A stretch of DNA of 64,000 nucleotides. It comes from Nonomuraea candida. GTDB taxonomy: Bacteria > Actinomycetota > Actinomycetes > Streptosporangiales > Streptosporangiaceae. Position numbers and translations under genes: made by a program. Shown here one piece after another: positions 50,725 through 58,505 of the stretch. Under the pieces are notes generated by a model that saw nothing but the letters and a program-made list of their open reading frames with translations, was not told where the DNA came from and made no database searches. Where the stretch lies: assembly GCF_000725485.1 (NCBI RefSeq), contig NZ_JOAG01000004.1, forward strand, positions 124,001-188,000, written 5' to 3'. Each line of letters begins with the position of its first letter. The stretch's first letter is position 1.

Positions 50725-52071
50725 ATGACTGGGTTCAGCAGAAGGCCATCAGTTCGCGACCGCTTCGTCATTGTCAGAAGGACGGGCCGTTGCGGGTTCG
50801 CTCTGTATGCGCGGACCTCCACGAAAGATTTCCAGGATCCTGTCTCCTCCTGCGGTTGGCAGCGCGAGGCAGCGCAGGCCTTGTTCGAAGGCCGGGGCGT
50901 GATCGTGGCTGAGTTCGTCGATATCGGATACTCACGGAGGGTGCCGTGGAACGAGTGACCAAAGTCCGCCGCGCTGCTCACGGCTCTGGCCGATCCAGGC
51001 CGCGGCTGGGACACGATCGTAATCGGCGAGTACGAAAGAGCGTTCGCGGGCAACCAGCTCACCCAGCTTCTGCCTCGCCTCCAATCCTACGGCGTCCCGC
51101 TGTGGATGCCGGTGACCGGTGGGCCGGTAGATCCCGAAAGCCCAGTGCATCAGGCGCTGATGCTGTTGCTCGGCGGGCAATCACAACGAGAGGTGCTGCG
51201 GGCCCGCTACCGCGTGCTGGCCGCGATGCGGAACCAGGTTGCCGATCAGGGACGCTTTCTTGGTGGCCGCCCGCCCTACGGCTACCGCTTGGTCGACGCG
51301 GGGCCACATCCGAATCGGGCACACGCCCTCTGGGGACGCCGTCTGCACCGGCTTGACGCTGATCCAGTCACCGCCCCGCACGTACGGTGGATGTTCGCGC
51401 AGCGGCTTGCGGGTATAGGCGTCGCGGGAATCGCGCGGCTACTCAACGAACGAGGCGTACCATGCCCCTCGAAGATGTATCGCGAGCGCAACCCGCATCG
51501 GTCGGGACAGGCTTGGACGCTACGGACGGTCGCGGCGATCCTCGGCAACCCGCGCTACACCGGCCGCCAGGTTTGGAACCGGTCCAGCACCGATCCCGCC
51601 ATACGCGGCTGGAACTTTCCGCAAGAGTGGGCGATCTCGACGAAGCGGAGCCATCCGGCGCTGGTCAGTGACGACGGCTTCGTAGCTGCGCGGGCGATCC
51701 GGGCTACTCGTTTCACCCAGGACGGCAGTCGGCGGGTTTATCTGCTCGCGGGACTCCTGAGGTGCGGGCTATGCGGACGTCGACTGGACTCGCACTGGGT
51801 GATCGGACGTCCCGGATACCGGTGCCGGCACGGCCACACCAGCGCCAGACCTCGCGAGGCGTCCGGCCTGAAGTTTCTGTATCTACGTGAGGACCGGCTG
51901 CTGGCAGAGCTCTCAGCGCAACTTGACTACGGAGGACGGGATGGGTCGGCGGAGATCATTGCTGCCTTCCGGGCCGAGGGCCTGGTCATCGTCTGCCACG
52001 CAACAGTCCGTATCGTCACTAAGCTCAACACAGAAGAGCTCGCCCTGCAGGGCGAGCTCTTCATGGGGTAA
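50725..52071 (+). pseudogene. Large serine recombinase interrupted by one in-frame TGA
   Basis: A 448-codon reading frame encodes a resolvase-type recombinase. The catalytic-domain start is CGFALYARTSTKDFQDPVSS, with the active-site Ser in YARTST, followed by VIVAEFVDIGYSRR. The recombinase domain has FLGGRPPYGYRLVDAGPHPN and VAAILGNPRYTGRQVWNRSS, and the zinc ribbon is LLRCGLCGRRLD plus YRCRHGH. A single TGA at 50956-50958, where homologues have an Arg codon, splits it; before and after, the frame is unchanged. CGA to TGA is a one-step transition. Without readthrough only a catalytic-domain stub is made. Confidence 0.87.
52033..52062. repeat. Perfect 30-bp palindrome at the end of the recombinase gene
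   Basis: GAAGAGCTCGCCCTG followed directly by CAGGGCGAGCTCTTC, arms of 15 bp with no spacer, inside the last codons of the recombinase and 13 bp before the tRNA fragment. It could be a terminator or part of a recombination site. Confidence 0.85.
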
Positions 52072-52074
52072 TCC

Positions 52075-52101
52075 TGTGTCCGAGGGGGGACTTGAACTCC
52101 C
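52075..52101 (-). tRNA. 3' fragment of tRNA-Leu (att-site remnant)
   Basis: On the minus strand the sequence reads GGGAGTTCAAGTCCCCCC then TCGGACACA. This is a T-arm with TTCAAGT loop and the 3' acceptor strand of an actinomycete tRNA-Leu, in which one T-stem pair is mismatched. No anticodon or D-arm lies upstream, so it is not a gene. Such 3' tRNA pieces are left by integrative elements as the second att copy. The intact tRNA should be at the other end of the element, outside this window. Confidence 0.65.
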
Positions 52102-52444
52102 AGGATCATGGGGCCACTGGGGTACATGCGCGGGCATCCGCACCCATCTTGAGCTGCCCGTACGCCGTTATCTGATCTCCTCGGGGGCATCCGGGAACAT
52201 CTGGGAACACGCGCGGCGGTATCAGTCGAAGTATCACGCATGGGATCGGACGCGGGCACCTCCAGGCGCAGGTTGCACCCGCCAAGTCGCGACGAGAGCA
52301 AGGGACAAGACGCCTCAGCGTCACGGCTGCCCGAGGTCTCTCACGCATCCATCCGCAGGCGTGTCCGTGAAGGCCGAGGAACTGCCTCAGTCGCATGTCT
52401 CACAAGATGACCCCGCTGGCCCGTCAACCCAGCGGAAGTTAGGC
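52102..52444. other. Intergenic stretch between the att-like fragment and the transfer operon
   Basis: About 340 bp without a supported gene. The sequence is ordinary in composition; the promoter of the DUF2637 operon should lie in its right half. A stem-loop follows at 52445-52481. Confidence 0.45.
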
Positions 52445-52481
52445 GGCCGGGGGCCGGTGACTCTAACACCGGGCCCCGGCC
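52445..52481 (+). promoter_or_regulatory. Strong hairpin in the leader of the transfer operon
   Basis: GGCCGGGGGCCGGTG (52445-52459) and CACCGGGCCCCGGCC (52467-52481) pair with one mismatch around loop ACTCTAA, 37 bp before the DUF2637 ATG. It could terminate incoming transcription or act as a leader element that limits transfer-gene expression. Confidence 0.6.
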
Positions 52482-52518
52482 TGTGACCCAGCCACCTGAC
52501 CAAACCAGGAGCCAGGCC

Positions 52519-53406
52519 ATGAGCCATCACCCTTCCACACCCACGATCATCGGGGAAGCGATTCCGGCCGACACGGTTCGGCCGAAGCGCATCCGGCGCT
52601 TCCTCGTCAGCCTTTTCCTGCACCGCCGTGGACCTGCCGTGCCGATCGCTGAGCGGTCCGCCGACGCTGGCGCAGGCCGCCTCGGAGATCGGGTCATTCT
52701 CGGCTTCGCGGTGGCTGTGCTGCTCGCCGTTGCCGGCGCGGCGGCGTACGTCTCGTACCACCACTTCTACGGCCTGGCTATCGCGCTGGGGGAGCGGCAC
52801 GACATGGCCATCCTGTACCCGGCGATGTCCGACGGCGTGATCGTCATGGCGTCGCTGGTGATGGTCTACTGCTCGCGCCGTCGCATCCGCGTGCCGGTCC
52901 TGGCCTGGGTCGCGCTCGCCCTGGGAGGCTCGGTCACCCTGGCAGCGAACGTGGCGCACGGCTGGTCCGGCGGACTCGGGTCGCGCCTGGTCAGCGCCCT
53001 GGCACCGCTGGCGTTCGCGGGTGCGTACGAACTGCTGATGTGGATCGTCCGCAACACCCGCCGGCCGTCAGTCGAGAACCCGGCCAAGGAGCACGTGTGC
53101 CAGCCGATCGAGACCGTTGTCGAGGTGGAGCGCGAGGTGCCGGTCCTGCCCACCGACCGGTACGAGGCGGCGCGGCTGGCCTACCTCGACAGCCTCAGCG
53201 AGGGCAAGCAGCGCATCGGCCGCCGCCCTCTCATGAACCGGTGGGGGCTGGAGCAGCGCGAGGCCGAGGACATCATCGCCGAGGTGGACAAGGAGCGGGC
53301 GCAGGCTGCCGAAGCCAAGGCAGCCGAGGCACCCGGCTCCGAAGCTGCTCCAGCATCGCTGAGCGGCGTGCAGCCGACCGGCACGAGCCAGGCGGAGGCG
53401 GCGTGA
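52519..53406 (+). CDS. DUF2637 membrane protein of an integrative element
   Basis: A 295-residue protein. After a 65-residue basic N-terminus come four membrane helices (VILGFAVAVLLAVAGAAAYV, ILYPAMSDGVIVMASLVMVY, VLAWVALALGGSVTLAANVA, ALAPLAFAGAYELLMWIV), the DUF2637 layout. A C-terminal helix-turn-helix-like tail follows (GRRPLMNRWGLEQREAEDII, then Ala/Glu-rich). DUF2637 proteins accompany the FtsK-type transfer protein in actinomycete integrative and conjugative elements. Start ATG 52519 is decided by AGGAG (52507-52511). Confidence 0.88.
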   Translation: MSHHPSTPTIIGEAIPADTVRPKRIRRFLVSLFLHRRGPAVPIAERSADAGAGRLGDRVILGFAVAVLLAVAGAAAYVSYHHFYGLAIALGERHDMAILYPAMSDGVIVMASLVMVYCSRRRIRVPVLAWVALALGGSVTLAANVAHGWSGGLGSRLVSALAPLAFAGAYELLMWIVRNTRRPSVENPAKEHVCQPIETVVEVEREVPVLPTDRYEAARLAYLDSLSEGKQRIGRRPLMNRWGLEQREAEDIIAEVDKERAQAAEAKAAEAPGSEAAPASLSGVQPTGTSQAEAA

Positions 53407-53705
53407 TGACGAGCTTCCTGATTCCCGCCATGGGCGTGTTCGTGTTCCTGCTGTGCGCCACCCGGGAGGCGGACGCGGACGCCCGAAGTGCCGGGCAGAT
53501 GTGGGTGGCCATGCGGCGCGCCGGATGGGCCCGTACGGCCTTCACAGTAGCGCGCGTCGCGGTGGTGGTCGTGCTCCTCGTTCTGGCCGAGGTCTGCCGT
53601 CTGGTCGGGCACGCGGTCGCTGGGACGCGGGTCGTCGTCGAGGCGCTCGCCGTGCACGCCGAGATCCTCGGCTCGCTGGTCACCTGGACGGAGGTGCGGG
53701 CATGA
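53406..53705 (+). CDS. Small membrane protein of the transfer operon
   Basis: A 99-residue protein with an N-terminal membrane segment (FLIPAMGVFVFLLCATREAD) and a second one near residues 45-65 (ARVAVVVVLLVLAEVCRLVG). It starts on the last base of the DUF2637 stop (TGATG) and overlaps the FtsK gene by four bases, so it belongs to the same unit. It resembles Spd-type spread proteins of actinomycete elements in size and context; sequence similarity cannot be judged. Confidence 0.78.
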   Translation: MTSFLIPAMGVFVFLLCATREADADARSAGQMWVAMRRAGWARTAFTVARVAVVVVLLVLAEVCRLVGHAVAGTRVVVEALAVHAEILGSLVTWTEVRA

Positions 53706-55879
53706 CTGCCACGGAGGAGATGCGCGAGGGCATGGTGATCGCTCTCCAGGCCGAGGACGAGGACGTGCGCGTCGCCGTCGAGTCCACGACGGAGCAGGCT
53801 GGCCAGGAGGCCGGGGAGGAGGGCGACGGCGTCCTTGAGGGGACCGTGGTTCTCGTCGATCAGGCGCACCGGCCGGAACCGACGGACCTGCTCGCCGAGC
53901 TGGCCGCGCGCCGCCGGGAGCGGCAGCCGCTGGTGCCGCTGTGGCTGCGGTCGCGGGCGGATGCCTTGCAGGTGTTGAAGTGGCAGGCCGAGCACACCGG
54001 CTACGTGCTGGCCTACCACGCGCTGCGCACCCCGAAGTACGCCGCCAAGCTCACGGGCCGCTCCCCGGCCGGCGCCTGGCGGCTGCTGGTGGCGCTGGTG
54101 CGGTGGCTGTTCGACCTGGAAGGCCGCCCGGTGCGGCGTGCGGCGGCCACCAAGGAGGAAGCGGCGGAGTACTTGGCCCTGTCGCGGCAGCGTGACGACC
54201 GGGTCAAGGCGCGCCTGTGGACGCTCCTTGTCGGCGCGATCACGGCGGTCCTGGTCGGTATCTTCGTCGCCGTGGCCGCGCCGACCTGGGTGCAGTGGGC
54301 GATCCTCGGCGTGCTCATCGCCGGGGCTGGCGTTCTCGGGACGCCCGCCGATCAGCCGCTGCTGGACCGGGCGGTCGTCCCCAACCGGGTGCGCAAGCTG
54401 ACCAGTGACCAGGTGCTGGACGCGCTCGGCTCGCTCGGCATCTCGGCCATCAACCAGGCGCTCGGCAAGAACGGGCGCGGCATCACCTTCCCCGCCCCGA
54501 TCATGCGCGACGGGCCGGGCTGGCGGGCCGAGGTCGATCTCCCGCTCGGCGTGACGGTGGCGGAGGTGCTGGAGAAGCGAGACAAGCTCGCCTCCGGCCT
54601 GCGCCGCGCCCTCGGGTGCGTGTGGCCCGAGCCGGTCTCGGAGGAGCACCCCGGCCGGCTGGTGCTGTGGGTGGGCGATCAGGAGATGCGTAAGGCTCGG
54701 CAGCCGGCCTGGCCGTTGGTCACGTCGGGGCAGGTCAGCCTGTTCGAGCCGGTCCCGTACGGCAACGACCAGCGCGGCCGGCCGATCTCGATCCTGCTCA
54801 TGTTCGCCAACGTGCTCATCGGGTCCATGCCTCGGTACGGCAAGACGTTCGCGCTGCGGGTGCTGCTGCTGGCCTGCGCGCTGGACCCGCTGGCCGAGCT
54901 GCGGCTGTTCGAGCTGAAGGGCACCGGCGACCTGTCGGCGCTGGAGAAGGTGGCCCACCACTACGCCAAGGGCGCCACCGACTCCGCCAAGGCCGCCTGC
55001 GTCGCCTCACTCGCCGAGGTCTACGCCGAGCTGGACCGCCGCGCCGAGGTCATCGACGCCCTGCCCCGTCACCAGGCGCCCGAGTTCAAGGTCACGCCCG
55101 AGCTGGCCGCCCGGCGCGACCTGGGCCTGCATCCGATGGTGGTCGCGATCGACGAGTGCCAGGAGCTGTTCGCCGACGATGAGTACGGCGAGGAGGCCGC
55201 CAAGTACGCCACCGCCATCATCAAGCGCGGCCCCGCCCTCGGGATCATCCTCATCCTGGCCACCCAGCGGCCGGACAAGGACAGCCTGCCCAAGGCCATC
55301 TCGGCGAACGCGGGCATCCGGATCTGCCTGCGGGTGATGGGCTGGCAGGAGAACGACATGATCCTCGGCACCGGCATGCACCAGGCCGGGGTCAAGGCCA
55401 CCATGTTCACCCTCAACGACAAGGGCATCTCCTGGGCCGTCGGCATCGCCGAGGATCCGGTGATTGTCCGGTCGGCCTACCTGGACGGCCCCACCTCCGA
55501 GCTGATCGCCGAGCGCGCCCTCCACCTCCGCCAGACGACCGGGACGCTGTCCGGGCAGGCGATCGGCCAGGAAGGGCCGCAGCGGGTCTCTTATGACCTG
55601 CTGGCCGACATCCTGACCGTGACCACGGCCAAGGAGGACAAGGTCTGGAACAGCACTGTCGTGGACCGGCTGGCCGACTTCCGGCCGGACGCCTACGGCC
55701 AGTGGGCGAACCTGGAGGACGACGCCAAGACCGCCGCACTGACCGCCCGCCTCAAGGAGTACGGCGTCAAGACCGAGGACACGTGGGGCCGCGACGCCGC
55801 CGGTAAGGGCCGCAACCGCAAGGGCTTCAACCGGTCCGACATCGCCGACGCGTACGGCAGGCGGAAGGCCCAGCCCTAG
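53702..55879 (+). CDS. FtsK/SpoIIIE-type DNA translocase (Tra protein)
   Basis: A 725-residue protein. Two membrane helices lie at about residues 175-220. The motor domain has Walker A as LIGSMPRYGKTFALRVLLLA and Walker B as HPMVVAIDECQELFADDEYG, followed by IILILATQRPDKDSLPKAI (sensor). The basic/charged C-terminal part (about 650-725) may hold a DNA-recognition helix (winged-helix-like, KGRNRKGFNRSDIADAYGRR). It moves double-stranded DNA between mycelial cells in actinomycete conjugation. RepSA, Xis and a tyrosine integrase, expected in such an element, are not next to it. Terminator follows at 55897. Confidence 0.92.
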   Translation: MTATEEMREGMVIALQAEDEDVRVAVESTTEQAGQEAGEEGDGVLEGTVVLVDQAHRPEPTDLLAELAARRRERQPLVPLWLRSRADALQVLKWQAEHTGYVLAYHALRTPKYAAKLTGRSPAGAWRLLVALVRWLFDLEGRPVRRAAATKEEAAEYLALSRQRDDRVKARLWTLLVGAITAVLVGIFVAVAAPTWVQWAILGVLIAGAGVLGTPADQPLLDRAVVPNRVRKLTSDQVLDALGSLGISAINQALGKNGRGITFPAPIMRDGPGWRAEVDLPLGVTVAEVLEKRDKLASGLRRALGCVWPEPVSEEHPGRLVLWVGDQEMRKARQPAWPLVTSGQVSLFEPVPYGNDQRGRPISILLMFANVLIGSMPRYGKTFALRVLLLACALDPLAELRLFELKGTGDLSALEKVAHHYAKGATDSAKAACVASLAEVYAELDRRAEVIDALPRHQAPEFKVTPELAARRDLGLHPMVVAIDECQELFADDEYGEEAAKYATAIIKRGPALGIILILATQRPDKDSLPKAISANAGIRICLRVMGWQENDMILGTGMHQAGVKATMFTLNDKGISWAVGIAEDPVIVRSAYLDGPTSELIAERALHLRQTTGTLSGQAIGQEGPQRVSYDLLADILTVTTAKEDKVWNSTVVDRLADFRPDAYGQWANLEDDAKTAALTARLKEYGVKTEDTWGRDAAGKGRNRKGFNRSDIADAYGRRKAQP

Positions 55880-55896
55880 CGCCCGGATCACCTTGT

Positions 55897-55930
55897 CGAA
55901 CGCCCCTGGAGCCGCTTCCAGGGGCGTTCG
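55897..55930 (+). terminator. Perfect 14-bp stem terminator after the Tra gene
   Basis: CGAACGCCCCTGGA (55897-55910) and TCCAGGGGCGTTCG (55917-55930) form a perfect stem with loop GCCGCT, 18 bp past the stop codon. Confidence 0.9.
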
Positions 55931-55937
55931 CATGGGG

Positions 55938-56018
55938 CCGCTAGAACGCTAGATCCCAGCTCAGAAGGAGATTGCACTGCTAGCCAAGCCGCTAGACCTC
56001 GCGGCTGCCCCCGCTAGA
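55938..56018. repeat. Repeated CCGCTAGA octamers
   Basis: CCGCTAGA occurs exactly at 55938-55945, 55989-55996 and 56011-56018, with ACGCTAGA directly after the first (55946-55953) and CTGCTAGC at 55977-55984. CTAG is normally rare in such GC-rich genomes. TraB-type translocases recognise repeated 8-bp sequences in the cis-acting transfer locus, often next to tra. These could be such sites or iterons. Confidence 0.6.
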
Positions 56019-56158
56019 GCCGCGCGCTGAAGAAACGGGCGGCAGCCGGTCAGGCTGGGTCGGCCGCGGTGGTCCCCATCCAGCCTCAAGGCCGCCGCCG
56101 TCCGGAACGGCTCCTCAACGGGCGCTCAGAGAGGGCGCAAAGCGGGATCATTAGCTGC

Positions 56159-56854
56159 ATGACGGACCCGACCCCCGCGGCGGTGTTGCCGCTCCTAGCG
56201 GCGACTGGCCCTGGCCAGAGCGATCTCCTGATCCATTTCTGCGGTTGCCGACCAGGCTCGATGTTCACTCCCACTGTTCCGGAGGACATCAAGGCGATGA
56301 CCCCTCAGCAACGCCTGGACGCCATCCTCAGGACACAGACTCTGCGCGCCTTCGTCCCATTCCGCGCAAGCGTGCCGGCCGTCTGCCTGTCGGAGAGTCC
56401 TGGGCCTCACCTGCTACACCTGCTCACCGAGCGCGGCATGCCTCCGTGGGGGATCTTTCTCCGTCGCGCCAGCGTGATCGCTGTCGGGGGTGGTGCCATC
56501 GCCTACCCACCGGAACCCGTTCACCAGCAGTGGCCACCCGAGATTCAGGTCTGGGGCAATCCCATCCGCGCCGATGGGCGAGGCGTCATGGACTTCACCT
56601 GGGAACGAGAGTGGCGCATCCCCTTGCCTCAGGGCGGGCTCTCCCTGTCACTCGGTGCCGTCGCGGCAGTCCTGGTTGGCGATCCCAACTGGAAACCCAC
56701 GCCGATGGCCACCACCTGGGTCCACGGTCAAACGGGCGCGCCCTTGATCGGCCCCACCATTCCCGAGGCCATCCCACTGAATCACTACCCGGCGGCATGG
56801 ACCCAGGCCCCACACCTCTATTGGAACGGTTCCACCCTGCAACACATCCCGTAG
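56159..56854 (+). CDS. Uncharacterised protein, possibly AbiGi/DUF2971-like
   Basis: A 231-residue soluble protein. SDLLIHFCGCRPGS at the start, VPAVCLSESPGPHLLHLL in the middle and GVMDFTWEREWRIPLP later form a pattern I loosely associate with AbiGi-type abortive-infection or DUF2971-like proteins (a Glu-Trp-Arg core in a beta-rich fold). The match is by eye only. ATG 56159 is the likely start (a longer frame from 56069 is Arg-rich noise). It stands alone between the transfer genes and the convergent MFS gene; base composition is slightly lower in GC than its neighbours, so it may be cargo. Confidence 0.65.
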   Translation: MTDPTPAAVLPLLAATGPGQSDLLIHFCGCRPGSMFTPTVPEDIKAMTPQQRLDAILRTQTLRAFVPFRASVPAVCLSESPGPHLLHLLTERGMPPWGIFLRRASVIAVGGGAIAYPPEPVHQQWPPEIQVWGNPIRADGRGVMDFTWEREWRIPLPQGGLSLSLGAVAAVLVGDPNWKPTPMATTWVHGQTGAPLIGPTIPEAIPLNHYPAAWTQAPHLYWNGSTLQHIP

Positions 56855-56913
56855 CCCGCCCGAGGGCTGAGCGTCCGGTCGCGGGGGGCGTTATGCGAGG
56901 CCAGTCGCATGGG

Positions 56914-58143
56914 CTAAGTGCCAGTCGCCAACTGCCGAACGTCGCGTGAGCAGGCGCCGATCACGGCACCACCGAGCACGATCACGGCGCATCCCCCGAG
57001 AACGACCCGCACGCCGACCAGCTCGGCGGCCGGGCCGGCGACGGCGTACGCGACGGGCACCAGCAGGGTCGCGATCAGGGCGTTCGTGGCCACGATGCGG
57101 CTGAGCTCCTCGGTGGGGATGGCCTCCTGAAGGTAGGAGGTCCAGGCGATCAACTGGAGTGTCCCGCCCGCTCCGGTCAGGGCGCCTGCGCCGGCGAGCG
57201 CGAGCAGGGGAGCGCCGGTGGCCATGCCGGCCAGGAGCAGCGCTACGGGGATCGGGGTGAGGCACATCAGCCGGCCGACGCGGGTGGGCGGGAAGAGCAG
57301 CGACGTGATCGAGCCGCAGGCCAGGCCGATCCCGATTGCCGAGGTGAGCAGGCCCCAGCTCACGGCTCCGTCGAGGTAGCGGGTGGCGTAGATGGGGCCG
57401 AGCACGCTCACGCCGGCCGCCCAGCACGCCGACGTCAATCCGCTGACCACGGTCAGCACCCACAGCCAGCGGCGGCTGCGGAAGGCCGCCCAGCCCTCGG
57501 CCAGATCGGACAGGAAGCGCCGTCGTTCCCGTCGCGGGGAGGGCGGCAGGCGCAGGGTGAGGAACAGGGCGGCGGAGGCGAGGAAGGTGGCGCCGTCCCA
57601 GGCGAGGATGATGCCGGGGCTGCTGAGGGCGATCACCAGCCCGGCCAGGCCCGGCCCCAGGATGGCGACGGCGTTGTTGGCGATCTGGAGCAGGGCGTTG
57701 GCGTGACTCAGCATCGGCCCCGGTGGGACGAGCTGCGGGACGAGCCCCTTGACCGCCGGCTGGAAGAACGCTCCGGCGGCGCCGGCGACCATTTGTAGCG
57801 CGACCAGCGACCAGACCGCTGCCGCGCCCCTCAGCACCAGCACGCCGGCGACGAGCTGGCACACCCCGCAGATGATCTGGCAGGCCACGATGATGGACAG
57901 GCGCGGCAGCCGATCGGCCAGCACCCCCGCGGCCGGGGTGACCGCGATGAACACCAGCAGGCCGCCCATCAGCACCAGCCCGAGCGCGGCGGCACCACCC
58001 CCGGCCTCGATGATGGCGAACGCCAGGCCGAGCGGCGCGACGGTGGTGCCGATCGTGGAGGACAGCCGCGCCAGCGCGTACCGGCGATAGTCGCGGTTGG
58101 TCCGGAGGAGCTCGACGGGGGCTCGCATGCGGTCACGCATCAT
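56914..58143 (-). CDS. MFS transporter, probable exporter of the lanthipeptide locus
   Basis: A 409-residue major facilitator of the DHA3/macrolide-efflux type with 12 predicted helices. RYALARLSSTIGTTVAPLG opens helix 1, and GVLADRLPRLSIIVACQI is the loop 2-3 motif. A cytoplasmic loop follows helix 6 with basic PSPRRERRRF. The start ATG (58143) overlaps the stop of the small upstream protein gene (ATGA), and it ends the lanthipeptide-type operon, so export of the peptide or immunity is a fair inference. Confidence 0.88.
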   Translation of the reverse strand: MMRDRMRAPVELLRTNRDYRRYALARLSSTIGTTVAPLGLAFAIIEAGGGAAALGLVLMGGLLVFIAVTPAAGVLADRLPRLSIIVACQIICGVCQLVAGVLVLRGAAAVWSLVALQMVAGAAGAFFQPAVKGLVPQLVPPGPMLSHANALLQIANNAVAILGPGLAGLVIALSSPGIILAWDGATFLASAALFLTLRLPPSPRRERRRFLSDLAEGWAAFRSRRWLWVLTVVSGLTSACWAAGVSVLGPIYATRYLDGAVSWGLLTSAIGIGLACGSITSLLFPPTRVGRLMCLTPIPVALLLAGMATGAPLLALAGAGALTGAGGTLQLIAWTSYLQEAIPTEELSRIVATNALIATLLVPVAYAVAGPAAELVGVRVVLGGCAVIVLGGAVIGACSRDVRQLATGT

Positions 58144-58349
58144 GACTTAGGGGTTCCCCTCCTCTGAGCTTGCCCCTGCTTGTCGGCTGGGGGTCGAGGC
58201 TCCTTCGAGTTGTCGGCGTTCTGGGGTGAGCCGTCAGAGGGATCCTCGATGAGGTAGCGAAGCAGCTTCGCGAGCCATGGCCAGCGCGGCGACCCGCCAG
58301 GCGGTACCCAGCCATAGAAGCCCCCGTCAGGGGGCGGGAGGGAGTCCAT
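58140..58349 (-). CDS. Small Pro/Trp-rich protein of the lanthipeptide locus
   Basis: A 69-residue protein: MDSLPPPDGGFYGWVPPGGS at the start, then RWPWLAKLLRYLIEDPSDGS, and a polar Lys/Pro/Gln tail. AGGA lies six bases before the ATG, and its stop overlaps the transporter start. It has no cysteine, so it cannot be a conventional lanthipeptide precursor; it could be a leader-like, helper or immunity peptide. Not recognised as a family. Confidence 0.68.
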   Translation of the reverse strand: MDSLPPPDGGFYGWVPPGGSPRWPWLAKLLRYLIEDPSDGSPQNADNSKEPRPPADKQGQAQRRGTPKS

Positions 58350-58505
58350 GGCTGTCCTTTGCGGCGGAAGTCCCAGAGCGGCATCAGGGCCGTGGGACGG
58401 GCTCTCCAGCGGTCCGGCCCCACGGCGGCACCGCCCGGTTCGGGCCTGTGCCGGGCGGCTGCCGTGGTCGGGGCCAGCGGCGGGTGACCACGGCCGGGAT
58501 GGTCT

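Noticed and set aside
52075..52101. A functional tRNA gene
   Set aside because: Only the T-arm and acceptor 3' strand are present and the T-stem has a mismatch.
58140..58349. Small ORF as the lanthipeptide precursor
   Set aside because: No cysteine and hence no thioether ring is possible.
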